64,000 bases of DNA from assembly GCA_965112735.1 (NCBI GenBank), contig OZ218960.1:372001-436000 (forward strand), in the 5' to 3' direction. Each line of letters starts with the position of its first letter. Positions within the stretch are counted from its first letter, which is position 1. Origin of the DNA: Phaeosaccion multiseriatum (taxonomy: Eukaryota > Ochrophyta, other classes). Position numbers and translations under genes: made by a program. This document shows positions 1 through 11,153 of the stretch, piece by piece. The notes beneath the pieces are model-generated. The model saw only the letters and a list, made by a program, of their open reading frames with translations, did not search any database and had not been told where the DNA came from.

Positions 1-3000
1 AATCACGGGGGAAATAGACCCCCTTGCCCCCGAGTGCGACGCTGCTCCGACGAATCCTCCGACTGCTGCACCGACTGCTGCACCGACTGCTGCACCGACT
101 GCTCCTCCGACTCAGGTATGTGAAATGACATGGCTGATGCCCTCTTCTGTCTTGCTTGATTGCCCTCCTCTCTCCTCTTAAGCCTCGACTCTGACTGGTG
201 CTTCATCACTCTCCCACCCACCCTCGTCTGCACTCCCACGACCCTCCATCGTCGTTCTCAGGCTCCCACGGCTCCTCCCACGGCTGCACCGACTGCGCCT
301 CCAACTGCGACACCGACTGCTCCTCCGACTCAGGTATGTGAAATGACATGGCTGATGCCCTCTTCTGTCTTGCTTGATTGCCCTCCTCTCTCCTCTTGTA
401 CTCGACACTAAGTGGTGCTTCACCACTCTCCCACCCACCCTCGTCTGCACTCCCACGACCCTCCATCGTCGTTCTCAGGCTCCCACGGCTCCTCCGACGG
501 CTGCACCGACTGCGCCTCCAACTGCGACACCGACTGCTCCTCCGACTCAGGTATGTGAAACGGCGTGGCTGGTGCCCTTCTCTGCCTTGCTTGCTTCCTA
601 TCCTCTCTCCTCTTGTGTCTCACACGAAGTGGTGCTTCACCACTCTCCCACCCACCCTCGTCTGCACTCCCACGACCCTCCATCGTCGTTCTCAGGCTCC
701 CACGGCTCCTCCCACGGCTGCACCGACTGCGCCTCCAACTGCGACACCGACTGCTCCTCCGACTCAGGTATGTGAAATGACATGGCTGATGCCCTCTTCT
801 GTCTTGCTTGATTGCCCTCCTCTCTCCTCTTGTTCTCGACACTAAGTGGTGCTTCACCACTCTCCCACCCACCCTCGTCTGCACTCCCACGACCCTCCAT
901 CGTCGTTCTCAGGCTCCCACGGCTCCTCCTACGGCTGCACCGACTGCGCCTCCAACTGCTACACCGACTGCTCCTCCGACTCAGGTATGTGAAATGGCAT
1001 GGCTGGTGCCCTCCTCTGCCTTGCTTGCTCCTTTTTCTTGTTGTTCTAGACACTAAGTGGTGCTTCATCACTCTCCCACCCACCCCCGTCTGCACTCCCA
1101 CGACCCTCCATCGTCGTTCTCAGGCTCCCACGGCTCCTCCGACGGCTGCACCGACTGCGCCTCCAACTGCTACATCGACTGCTCCTCCGACTCAGGTATG
1201 TGAAATGGCATGGCTGGTGCCCTTCTCTGCCTTGCTTGCTTCTTTTTCTTGTTGTTCTCGACTCTGACTGGTGCTTCACCACTCTCCCACCCACCCTCGT
1301 CTGCACTCCCACGACCCTCCATCGTCGTTCTCAGGCTCCCACGGCTCCTCCCACGGCTGCACCGACTGCGCCTCCAATGGCTGCACCGACTGCTCCTCCG
1401 ACTCAGGTATGTGAAATGGCATGGCTGGTGCCCTCCTCTGCCTTGCTTTCTTCCTATCCTCTCTCCTCTTGTTCTCGACACTAAGTGGTGCTTCACCACT
1501 CTCCCACCCACCCTCGTCTGCACTCCCACGACCCTCCATCGTCGTTCTCAGGCTCCCACGGCTCCTCCTACGGCTGCACCGACTGCGCCTCCAACTGCGA
1601 CACCGACTGCTCCTCCGACTCAGGTATATGAAATGGCGTGGCTTGCCCTCCTCTGCCTTGCTTTCTTCCTATCCTCTCTCCTCTTGTGTCTCGACACTAA
1701 GTGGTGCTTCATCACTCTCCCACCCACCCTCATCTGCACTCCCACGACCCTCCATCGTCGTTCTCAGGCTCCCACGGCTCCTCCCACGGCTGCACCGACT
1801 GCGCCTCCAACTGGTGCGCCGACTGCTCCTCCGACTCAGGTATGTGAAATGGCGTGGCTGGTGCCCTCCTCTGCCTTGCTTGCTTCTTTTCCCCCTTGTT
1901 CTTGACTCTGACTGGTGCTTCATCACTCTCCCACCCACCCTCGTCTGCACTCCCACGACCCGCCATCGTCGTTCTCAGGCTCCCACGGCTCCTCCCACGG
2001 CTGCAACGACTGCGCCTCCAATGGCTGCACCGACTGCTCCTCCGACTCTGGTATGTGAAATGGCGTGGCTGGTGCCCTCCTCTGCCTTGCTTGCTTCTTT
2101 TCCCCCTTGTTCTTGACTCTGACTGGTGCTTCATCACTCTCCCACCCTCTTCTGCACTCCCACGACCCGCCATCGTCGTTCTCAGGCTCCCACGGCTCCT
2201 CCCACGGCTGCAACGACTGCGCCTCCAATGGCGGCACCGACTGCTCCTCCGACTCTGGTATGTGAAACGGCATGGCTGGTGCCCTTCTCTGCCTTGCTTG
2301 CTTCCTCTCCTCTCTCTTCTTGTTTTCGACTCTGAATGGTGCTTCACCACTCTCCCACCCACCCTCGTCTCACTCCCACGACCCTCCATCGTCGTTCTCA
2401 GGCTCCCACGGCTCCTCCGACGGCTGCACCGACTGCGCCTCCAACTGCTGCTCCGACTGCTGCATTGACTCTGGTATGTGGCATGGCATGACCGGTACCT
2501 CCCTTTCCTTCGCCTCGCTTTCTCCCCTCCTGATACTCACATCCCTGCTTTCCCATCCTCTGCCCTGCCCTCCCCTGTGCCGTTCCTGCCTCGTCTCATC
2601 TTCCTCAGGCGCCAGTGGCCACCGCCCCTCCGACCCTCGCACCATCGACCGCCGCCCCCACGACGCCTCCCACCACGCCTCCCACCTCTCCCCCTGCGAC
2701 AGTCTCGGAGGACGTGGACTGCACGCAGCTGGACTGGAACGGAGAGTGTGGCGCCTACACCGACGCTGCTTCGTGCAACTGCTGGACTCTGTCGGACTTC
2801 GCGTGCGTGTGGTCCGACGACAGCTGCGCCACTGGCAGCGGTGACGGCACTAGCCCCACCCCCACGCCTTCTCCCGTCGCTACCCCGCCCCCGACAACTC
2901 CCCCCATTGAGGTGGACTGTCCCTCGCTTGGATGGGAAGGCAGCTGCGGCGCCTTCACCGACGCTGCCTCGTGCAACTGCTGGACTCCGTCGGACTTCGC

Positions 3001-3496
3001 GTGCGTGTGGTCCGACGACAGCTGCAGCCGAGACTGTACCTCGCTTGGATGGGAAGGTAGCTGCGGCGCCTTCACTGACGCTGAGACGTGCAACTGCTGG
3101 ACTCTGTCGGACTTCGCGTGCGCGTGGAGCAATGGCAGCTGCAGCAGTGGTAGTGGTGACAGCATCAGCCCCACCCCCACTCCCCCGCCGGTGACTGCCG
3201 TGGACTGCACGCAGCTGGGCTGGGGCGGTGCGTGCGTTGGATACACCGACGAGGCCTCGTGCGAGTGCTGGGCTCTGTCGGACTTCGCGTGCGCGTGGAG
3301 CAATGGCAGCTGCAGCAGTGGTAGTGGTGACAGCATCAGCCCCACCCCCACTCCCCCGCCGGTGACTGCCGTGGACTGCACGCAGCTGGGCTGGGGCGGT
3401 GCGTGCGTTGGATACACCGACGAGGCCTCGTGCGAGTGCTGGGCTCTGTCGGACTTCGCGTGCGCGTGGAGCAGCGCCGAGCAGCGGTGCGGCTGA
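1..3496 (+). CDS. 3' part of a secreted leishmanolysin-like (M8) metalloprotease gene, Pro/Thr linker plus Cys-rich repeats
   Basis: The gene enters from the left edge. Its first exon (1-115, frame starting at base 2) aligns with the segment just after the protease domain of the complete paralogue at 4364-7861, which is why I call it an M8 relative; the catalytic domain itself is outside the window. Exons: 1-115, eleven 72-nt exons (262-333, 479-550, 696-767, 913-984, 1124-1195, 1335-1406, 1552-1623, 1768-1839, 1979-2050, 2186-2257, 2402-2473) and 2609-3496. All junctions are phase 0 with GTATGT/GTATAT donors and CAG acceptors. The small exons encode Ala/Pro/Thr repeats, a mucin-like linker probably O-glycosylated and extracellular. 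The last exon encodes five copies of a roughly 37-residue six-Cys module and stops at TGA 3494-3496. The protein is probably secreted or cell-surface. Confidence 0.8.
116..2608 (+). repeat. Tandem array of 11 exon-intron cassettes (72-nt exons)
   Basis: Eleven consecutive units of about 207-217 bp each hold one 72-nt phase-0 exon and one 135-146-nt intron. Exon and intron are both highly similar between units, so the duplication unit was the exon with its intron. Adding or removing a unit changes the protein by exactly 24 residues without a frame break. The intron at 1624-1767 is 144 nt and stop-free in frame, so its retention would also be tolerated. Confidence 0.9.
3130..3471 (+). repeat. 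171-bp tandem duplication creating a fifth Cys-rich module
   Basis: Bases 3130-3300 and 3301-3471 are essentially identical at a period of 171 nt (57 codons). Each copy carries one six-Cys module with a Ser/Gly/Pro linker. The paralogue at 4364-7861 has only three modules, so module number is changing by recent in-frame duplication. Confidence 0.85.
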
Positions 3497-4363
3497 TGCC
3501 CGGATGGGTAGGGCTGCAAGACAAGCAAAGGCGCGCAGGCGGCGGGGCTTAATGGCTTTGCTCCGCTCGGCAGTACCTTTTGGTCGTCCAGCACTCTAGT
3601 TAGATAGCCTAGATGCAGGAATCTCTTGGGATTCCATCACTATAATAAAGTATCGTTTAGTCTTCCTTCCAGGGCATGTTATATCTCTTACGCAACCCAC
3701 AGATTGCATCGATGAACTAATTCTCTCACGTACCCTTTCAACCTCCCCGCACCAGATGTGGCTCTCGGAGCGAGAGCGCGCCTTCCTGGCTCGGCTCAAC
3801 CGCGGAGCCGGTCCTGCACTCCCCCTCCCCACCCTAGAGGGGGAGTAACCGGCCCCTTTTATTCGACCCCTGATACACTATCGCCCACTTTCTCGATAGC
3901 GCGCTATCGGGCGGCGCCGTCCTTCTCGATTTTATACTTTCAGTTTCTTAGGTGATTCCTATTAAGTCAATAAAGTTCACCCCGCCCAAGAGGGGGAGAA
4001 ACCGGCCCCTCGAGGGCCCCGGAGACACAGAGATACACACTCACCCTGACATGCTTCTGAGACAGGCCAGCCCAGAAGCAGGAAGCAGGCCGGTGGCGGG
4101 AAGGAGGGACCTGGAACCTGCCTTAACTCCACCAAAGTCCTCTTTCCTCTTAAGATCTTTATTGCTACTGGACCCCAATTGTAAGGAATATAAAAAAAAT
4201 AGAAAGGCAGCTGTAAAAAGAAGAAAAATGAGGGTGATGGAACGCTCCCGGGAGCGTGAGGGTGAAGGAACACTCCCAAGAGCGGGGCACCAGCTGCTGC
4301 AGAGCGGAGGAGACGCCCAACAAATGCGAGACCATCCACAAACCAACAAGCGCCGTGCCAATC
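3497..4363. other. Spacer between the two M8 genes
   Basis: I see no gene here. The first 80 or so bases resemble the sequence after the paralogue's stop codon. A possible 3' stem (GGAATC 3618-3623 with GATTCC 3630-3635) follows. At 3894-3909 there is a perfect 16-bp palindrome, CGATAGCGCGCTATCG. Near-identical 22-bp direct repeats at about 3834 and 3990 (AGAGGGGGAG-T/A-AACCGGCCCCT) bracket a segment of about 150 bp that contains the palindrome and the dispersed 37-bp repeat. Confidence 0.6.
3936..3972 (+). repeat. Dispersed 37-bp repeat, copy 1
   Basis: This segment is identical, in reverse complement, to part of 32735-32778. A shortened version lies near 41354-41375. It includes the core TTAGGTGATTCCTATTAAGT. 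It lies in a spacer and has no coding sense. Confidence 0.8.
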
Positions 4364-7300
4364 ATGGTGCTGTTCCAACAACCACAAGCCAAGATGCTGC
4401 TGCTCGTACTGCAGCTGGCACTGCTGCTTCCCTTTCAAGCGGCAGCCGCTGCGGCATCAAGAAAGCGTGATTTGGCCTCGCTGAAGGCTGACACGCAAGC
4501 GGGAGGCTACACGGCGAAGCTGATGCCCAGAGGAAAAAGGACCGTGCACATTCCACTTTTTTCGGACCCTTCGATGGGCCCGTCGCACACGAGAGTGGAG
4601 AGGGTCGAGGTGGATGGGCAAGCAAGTGGCGGTGCGAGAAGGAGATTGGCACCCGACTGCGACTACTCGCCGCTGTTTGACGTGACCTTCTCTCCGAGCC
4701 CAGCCCCGGCTGGGGACGTTAGGCGGGCAGAAGCCGCAACAGAGAGAGCTCTGTGCATGTGGGCTGATATCTTCGAGCCTGGAGAGGGTCGTATCCGTAT
4801 CCTTATCGACCCTGTGGCGGACCTGGCCGACGTCATATCCACCACTGACACGGACGCCATCGCGGATACGTTGGCCGGTGCCCTTGTCGCCCTTCTGACC
4901 GTGGAAAGGACATTCGATGATGGGGAAACGGAGGTGGTGGACTTTGCCCCGGCGCAGGTTCGCTATCTCGGCTTCGCGAGCGACGAAGAGCTTGAAGAAA
5001 TTGGAGTGGAGTACGACGGCGAGATAGTATTCAACAGAGACATTGACTGGCACTATGGAGACGGCGCGGATATCGCTTCCAACGAGGTGAGGCAGTCACT
5101 CTTGCCTGGCCACGCCATCTGCTGAGCTCCCTAGGAGGATGCTGTCATGACTCGCTCCCTCAGAAACCCAAGCAAGAAGCAAGAAGTGTCATGTGGAGTT
5201 ACGTGGAGATTGGTCTGCTCTGCTGCTGACCCTGTCGCTGACTCCACTACACCCCTTCCCCCCCACGCATCACCCACAGTTCGACTTCACGACGGTGATG
5301 GCACACGAGATTTCGCACGTGTTCGGTTTCCTTGAACCCTTGATTGTAGTTGACAGTCCGCTTACGGGCGAAACCGTAGGCCTCTGGCCGGAGTACACAG
5401 ATGAACAAGTGAGCCAAGACTTAGTGAGACGGGAGGGAAAGAGAGAGAGAGAGCGGGAGGGGGACAGAGCGGGAGAAAGCGAGAGAAATCACGACAATGG
5501 ATCAATAGAGGACAAGCGCTGGTGTGCTTTGTTCCTCTCGGTGGGAGCGATGGCCTGGCTTGCTGCTGCTGCTGCTGCTTCTTGAGGTGGTGTGTGGTGT
5601 GGAGGTCTGCATAAGTCTCCTGGCCGACGTTTACACTCATCCCGCCCCCTTCCTCTCGCCCTCTCTCTCGTTCTCTCTCCCCCTCCCACAAGGGAAACGT
5701 CACCCCCAACTACCTTGGCTCATTGTACTCGCTGGCCATGACCGACCGTTACGGAGGCCGACAACTCAATCCCAACAACTTCCCGACCTCCGTTGACACA
5801 TTCACGAGTAACCCCATCTTCACAGCGGGCAGGCTTTGCATTTTGGACGAACCAAGTGAGTTCGCGTCGTCTCAGTCAGTCATAACAACAAGGACAGAGT
5901 CTTTGGGGGGAGACACTTCGCTTAATATCGCTCACGGTCTTGTGTTCCTCTCCCTTCCTCCCTTCCATCCCTCTCCCATCCTTCCTCCCTCCCTCCCTCC
6001 CTCCCTTCCTCCCCCCCCCCCCGCGCAGCGGACACATGTGTGCCCATATTCACACCCAGCATTTACTTTGCCGGATCGTCCATGAGCCACTTCGACGAGA
6101 TGTACTTCTCTCCAGGCACTGTCAACAGCCTCCTGACCCCGGTTCTCCAGGAGGCCGAGGTCGTGCGCTGCGTTGGTGCCATCACGGCGAGAGTCTTCGG
6201 GGAGCTCGGGTTCGACCTGTCCACCGACTGCCGCTCCACCTGCGGCAACTTAATCACGGGGGAAACCGACTCCTTATCCCCCGAGTGCAGCACTGTCCCG
6301 ACCATTGCGCCAAGCGCCGCCCCGACTGCTGCTCCCACTGCTGTTCCAACTGCTGCCCCATCTGCTGCTCCCACTGCTGTTCCAACTGAGGTGTGTGACG
6401 AGGCGGGTGCCCTCCTCTGCCGTTCCCTTCCCTCTCATGCGTCTCGCTTCCTCTCCTCTCTTGTTGTGCCTCTGACTCATGCTTACACCCATATGCGTAC
6501 ACCCATCTACTCCCATCCTCCTGGACTCCCCTGCGCCCCCCCTTCGTCTTCCTCAGGCGCCAGTGACCACTGCTCCGACTCTTGCGCCAAGTGCCGCCCC
6601 GACTGCTGCTCCCACGGCTACACCGACTGCGACACCGACAGCGACACCAACTGAGGTGTGTGACGTGCCCTCTTCTACCCTTCCCTTCCCTCTCATGCGT
6701 CTCGCCTCCTCTCCTCTCTTGTTGTGCCGCTGACTCATGCTTACACCCATATGCGTACATCCATCTACTCCCATCCTCCTGGACTCCCCTGTGCCCCCCC
6801 TTCGTCTTCCTCAGGCGCCAGTGACCACTGCTCCGACTCTTGCGCCAACCGCCGCCCCGACTGCTGCTCCCACGGCTACACCGACAGCGACACCAACAGC
6901 GACACCAACTGAGGTATGTGACGTGCCCTTCTCTGCCCTTCTCTTCCCTCTCATGCGTCTCGCTTCCTCTCCTCTCTTGTTGTGCCTCTGACTCATGCTT
7001 ACACCCATATGCGTACATCCATCTACTCCCATCCTCCTGGACTCCCCTGCGCCCCCCCTTCGTCTTCCTCAGGCGCCAGTGACCACTGCCCCGACTCTTG
7101 CGCCAACCGCCGCCCCGACTGCTGCTCCCACGGCTACACCGACTGCGACACCAACAGCGACACCAACTGAGGTATGTGACGTGCCCTTCTCTGCCCTTCT
7201 CTTCCCTCTCATGCGTCTCGCTTCCTCTCCTCTCTTGTTGTGCCTCTGACTGATGGTTACACCCACATGCTTACACCCATCTACTCCCATCCTCCTGGAC

Positions 7301-7861
7301 TCCCCTGTGCCCCCCCTTCGTCTTTCTCAGGCGCCAGTGACCACTGCTCCGACTCTTGCGCCAAGTGCCGCCCCGACTGCTGCTCCCACGGCTGCTCCCA
7401 CGGCTGCACCGACTCAGGTCTCGGAGGACGTGGACTGTACGCAGCTGGACTGGAACGGAGAGTGTGGCGCCTACACCGACGCTGCTTCGTGCAACTGCTG
7501 GACGCTGTCCGCCTTCGCGTGCTCGTGGTCCGGCGACAACTGTGGTGGTGACAGCATCAGCCCCACCCCCACGCCTCCTCCCGTCGCTACCCCGCCCCCG
7601 ACAACTCCCCCCATTGAGGTGGACTGTCCCTCGCTTGGATGGGAAGGCAGCTGCGGCGCCTTCACCGACGCTGCCTCGTGCAACTGCTGGACTCCGTCCG
7701 CCTTCGCGTGCGTGTGGTCCGACGACAGCTGCAGCCGAGACTGTACCTCGCTTGGATGGGAAGGTAGCTGCGGCGCCTTCACTGACGCTGAGACGTGCAA
7801 CTGCTGGACTCTGTCGGACTTCGCGTGCTCGTGGAGCAGCGCCGAGCAGCGGTGCAGCTGA
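4364..7861 (+). CDS. Secreted leishmanolysin-like (M8, metzincin-type) metalloprotease
   Basis: Exons: 4364-5086, 5280-5408, 5693-5855, 6029-6390, 6557-6655, 6815-6913, 7073-7171, 7331-7861; phases agree at every join. The Met at 4364 is followed by a hydrophobic signal peptide rich in Leu and Ala (about residues 11-33). The HEISHVFGF motif (HExxHxxGF) is in exon 2; exon 4 holds SSMSHFDEMYF, the likely third zinc histidine. The expected Met-turn region reads NSLLTPVL, with Leu where related enzymes usually have Met. After the protease domain come Ala/Pro/Thr linkers encoded by repeated exons, then three six-Cys modules. This is the complete tandem paralogue of the gene at the left edge, with the same orientation and layout. 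It is probably a zinc-dependent endopeptidase acting outside the cell or on its surface. The substrate is unknown. Confidence 0.88.
6391..7330 (+). repeat. Exon-intron cassette array of the second M8 gene (99-nt exons)
   Basis: Three consecutive 99-nt phase-0 exons (6557-6655, 6815-6913, 7073-7171), separated by near-identical introns of 159-166 nt, each encode 33 residues of Ala-Pro-Thr repeats. The unit is about 258 bp. Exon length (99 nt) and intron sequence differ from the 72-nt array in the upstream paralogue, so the two arrays expanded separately. Confidence 0.88.
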
Positions 7862-9917
7862 TGCCCGGATGGGTAGGGCAGCAAGACAAGCAAAGGGGCT
7901 CCGGCGGCGGGGCTCAATGGCTTTGCTCCAGTCCTTTCCCTTTGCAATCCAACTAGTCAGAAAGTCAGTTAGCCTAACTGTGCAAGGAATGTCTTGCGGA
8001 TTCCTTGCACTATAGTAACACGTACCGTCACAAAGTGCCGTGACCCCTCGATATCTTGTATCTTAGCTTTGGTGCCATCTGTGCTGCCTAAAAGGAACTA
8101 ACTTTCACCTCTCTGAAGCGCGTCATGCTGCAGTGTTCCTAACCCCGATGGTGTGCAGCTCAGGATGTGTATCCATCTCAGCAAGCCAGTGGTGGGGTGC
8201 TTGTGGCAGGGGCTGGGGTGGATGGTGCTCACATCCGCTCCATGTAGCCTGCGCAATGCCCTCGTCAGCTCCGGTGTGGTCATGTGGTGTGCTCTCCCGG
8301 GGCGCATTGGCTTGAGCTGGAGCCATGCGCCAGACAGCCCTTCTGTCTCTGACTGCAGTACTAGCTACCGAGCCTTGCTTGTGGCTGGGGCTCTCGAAAC
8401 TTGAAGTCCATTGGGTCCGCTGGGTCCGCTGAGCTTCTCAGTGAAGCGGCGTTTATCCGCTCGGCTGATTCCACTATCTCCAACTCCCCCTTCCAAGCTG
8501 CTGCGAGCACCCCTTCATTCCATGGGCACCACTCCTTGCCGCAGCGAATCCTCCGTCCGCAGCAATAGGACGCTCAATCCGTACCTCTCGTTCCCACGGA
8601 AGCATTGCACACGCACGCTCCAACCCCAGCTACAGTCTATGCTGCGAAGTCAAGAGCCTTGCATACAACCACTTCTCCGTATCCACCATCCATCCACCTC
8701 CAGCCCTTGAAGTCTCCCTCCCCCTTACTCCCCCCACTCTCCAACAAAGCCTTCCACCACACACACATTCCCCCAGTTAGCACTCACCTCGCACTCCAGC
8801 CAGCGCCCGAATACCTACCGAGCCCATCAAAGCTCTAGCTAACATACGTCTCCGTACTCCGCAGCAGTCCGAAATGTGCCCCCAGCCAGACGCCGCTCAC
8901 AGCCGTACTTCCTGGCCCAGCTCCAGCGCTCGACAGACTCCACCACCCTCCTGCTGCGAAGCGTCGTCTTGCGGCCGGCCGGGTAGAGCTGTCTGTTTTG
9001 TCCGTTCCATGCCTGGCTCCCCGCCGCAAGCAACGAAGAAGTCTTGGCCTTCCCCAGCCCACTCGCTCCATGACTTTCAAGGGCGGCCGGAGGGGGAGCA
9101 GCTGCCTATCACCCTGCCGCGGCGGCACTGGCACCACCTCCTCCAGATCCAGGGGAAAAGTCCAACGTACGGCCCCTGAGTAGGAGGTGGGCTGCGCCTC
9201 TTGCCGCCCTACTTTTGGTTCCGCCTCCCCCTTTTCCGTCTTCAAGCAATACTCTTCACGGATCAAGGCGCGTCTGGTTGTGCTTTCGATGCCCTCTGCT
9301 CTCATCAGGAAACCTGGATGACGAGAGAAGGGACGGAGGGGAGGAAAGAAACTAGATGTCGCAATTCGTAGCGACCATTCCTCTCCCATCCTCTTGCCTT
9401 GCTTGGCACTGTCCTTGTAGGAAATATACTTCGTAAAGATTTTCCTCGGCCACTGACCCTCTCCTCCTCGATCCACTCGTGCTCAAACGAAGCCCTCTCT
9501 CTCTCCATCCCTTTCTCTGCCTCCCTACTCGCCCACCCTCACCCCCGCCGCCAAGGGAACCCCTCTTCTCCCCCCCCCCGGGGATATCGAGTACCAGAAT
9601 AGAGGGGGGGGAACAAAGGGGAGCCCCCCCCCCCTATTATCCCCCCTTCCACTTTACCCCTCTTTTGGATCTTGTCAGCTTGTCAGGCAGGACGAGGAGA
9701 TCCTGAGGATCTCCCCACCCCCCCCCGTTTTTCCTACGGGAGTCAGATGATCTTACTACTTCGTACAGTAGTAGTGCAATTTTCGGGAGTGGAGTCCAAC
9801 CAGTTTGCAACCAGTTTGCGTTTCAACGGGGGGGGATGGCGGGGGTTCCGCATCGTTTCCGCCCCCCTCCTCCTCAAGTGCTTATTGCACAGCTGCGTAA
9901 GAAGAACAATCATCAAG
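7862..9917. other. Spacer with no recognised gene
   Basis: About 2 kb. It starts with the M8 3' flank and its hairpin. A 213-codon open frame on the - strand (8835-9476) and several short ones resemble no family I recognise and have no evident splice partners. Poly-C runs occur at 9570-9640 and 9716-9727. I would not call a gene here. Confidence 0.5.
7980..8010 (+). other. Perfect 11-bp stem-loop downstream of the M8 gene
   Basis: GTGCAAGGAAT (7980-7990) pairs completely with ATTCCTTGCAC (8000-8010) around a 9-nt loop, about 120 nt after the stop codon. The corresponding position after the paralogue has a weaker stem (3618-3635) in similar context (AGCCTA before, CACTATA after). It could be a 3'-UTR element or a transposon scar. 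Function is not shown. Confidence 0.6.
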
Positions 9918-10167
9918 ATGTGCAGGAAGGTTACTTGCAGCACCTGTTCCAAGCCCACCTGGGGTACGTGGGTTATGAGTGGAAAGAGCGGTTCTGTTTT
10001 TCTGGAGTTTAGTTAGCTATCTTCTAACTCATTCACTCCTTGTCCGTCGCCCTCCTCCCCTTCCCTCACCTTCTCTCTCCCGTGCAGCGGGCTGTGGCCT
10101 TCACATTGAGCAGGCGCTCGCCGATGTGCCCAAAGAGGACCGATGCACATGCCCAAGGGCCAAGTGA
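9918..10167 (+). CDS. Small conserved Cys-rich protein (41 aa)
   Basis: Two exons, 9918-9963 and 10088-10167, are joined through a 124-nt intron (donor GTACGT, acceptor GCAG, phase 1). The 41-residue product begins MCRKVTCSTCSKPTWAGCG, with a CxxC pair, the TWAGCGxH motif, and two further cysteines near the end (CTC). This matches a widespread family of very short eukaryotic proteins with a CxxCxKxTWxGCGxH core, presumably metal-binding; the family's function is not known to me. The frame closes exactly only with this splice, which restores the Trp-Ala-Gly-Cys-Gly motif and supports the model. Confidence 0.8.
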
Positions 10168-11114
10168 GTGAGACAGACGTAAGTCTCGCACCAGTGGAGG
10201 CCGAATAGCCTCAGAGTCTCATCTCCATATTGGTGCTCTCCCCCACCCCTCGCACACACAACAGGGGTGGTTTCTGCAGTGTGTCGTAAAGCTGCATCAG
10301 CCGGACGGGCGAGCGACTCCACTCTGCCCGAGCACTGACTTGTGTGGGGTGGGCTGGCACGAATGCGAGCTGGCAACGTTTCGCATTTTGTGTGCAACCC
10401 ACCCGACACAGTAGTGACTCAGGCTCAGTGCTTGGCAGAGTGACGCTCGCCCGCACGGCCCTCTCTGTATAGATACCATGAAGTCTCGTCTCGCGTCGTG
10501 CGTGCTGTGTGGGTGGACTGCAGGAGTGTCACCCTTGCTGGAGGGAGAATGAGCGAGCAACCCGCTCACGAAGCGTACCGACCGTCGATAACCACATACA
10601 TCATATATCCGGCGATAGCGGATGTATGTACGGTTCCAAAGGCTGGAGGTTGTGCTCACTCTCCACCGTGTCGGAACACAAAATTCAACTTTCTGTTTCG
10701 ATTGTAGTGTGGTACTCAAAAAAGTACTAATGAACTGAACCCTACCAACCTCTATTCAAGCCCGCATCCTTTGTACTCTGTGTCTACGTATGACCAACAT
10801 ACTAATTCGAAGTACTACCTTTGGGCTCTCCAAACCTTGTCTGCTCAGGGCAGGTGGGGAAGGTGGAAGGAGTGCTGCGGCTGCTGGCATCTGGGGGTGA
10901 AAGTGGAGCGGCGGTAGTGTCGCCCTTGCTATCGCCGTCTCCACCAGCAGTGGGCAAGAGAGCACAAATGTATCCACGACACGACAGCACAGCAAGACTC
11001 TCTCCCTCTCAGTGTCCCGCTGTCCCTCTTGCTCTCTTGCCCCACCGCACGGCCTGGGAAGGCTTCCAGATTGAAGCATTGTCGCCCTCGCCGCAACAAG
11101 CAACGCGACCCTCG

Positions 11115-11153
<39 letters not shown>

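Noticed and set aside
160-2468. Long open frames on both strands through the first 2.4 kb
   Set aside because: They follow from the repeat structure. Only the Ala-Pro-Thr frame of each exon continues correctly across GT...AG borders into the Cys-rich exon and matches the paralogue.
8835-9476. 213-codon - strand frame
   Set aside because: Basic, low-information sequence with no family resemblance; not enough to call a gene.
10297-10719. 140-codon - strand frame
   Set aside because: No recognisable motif, no splice partner and composition like the surrounding spacer.
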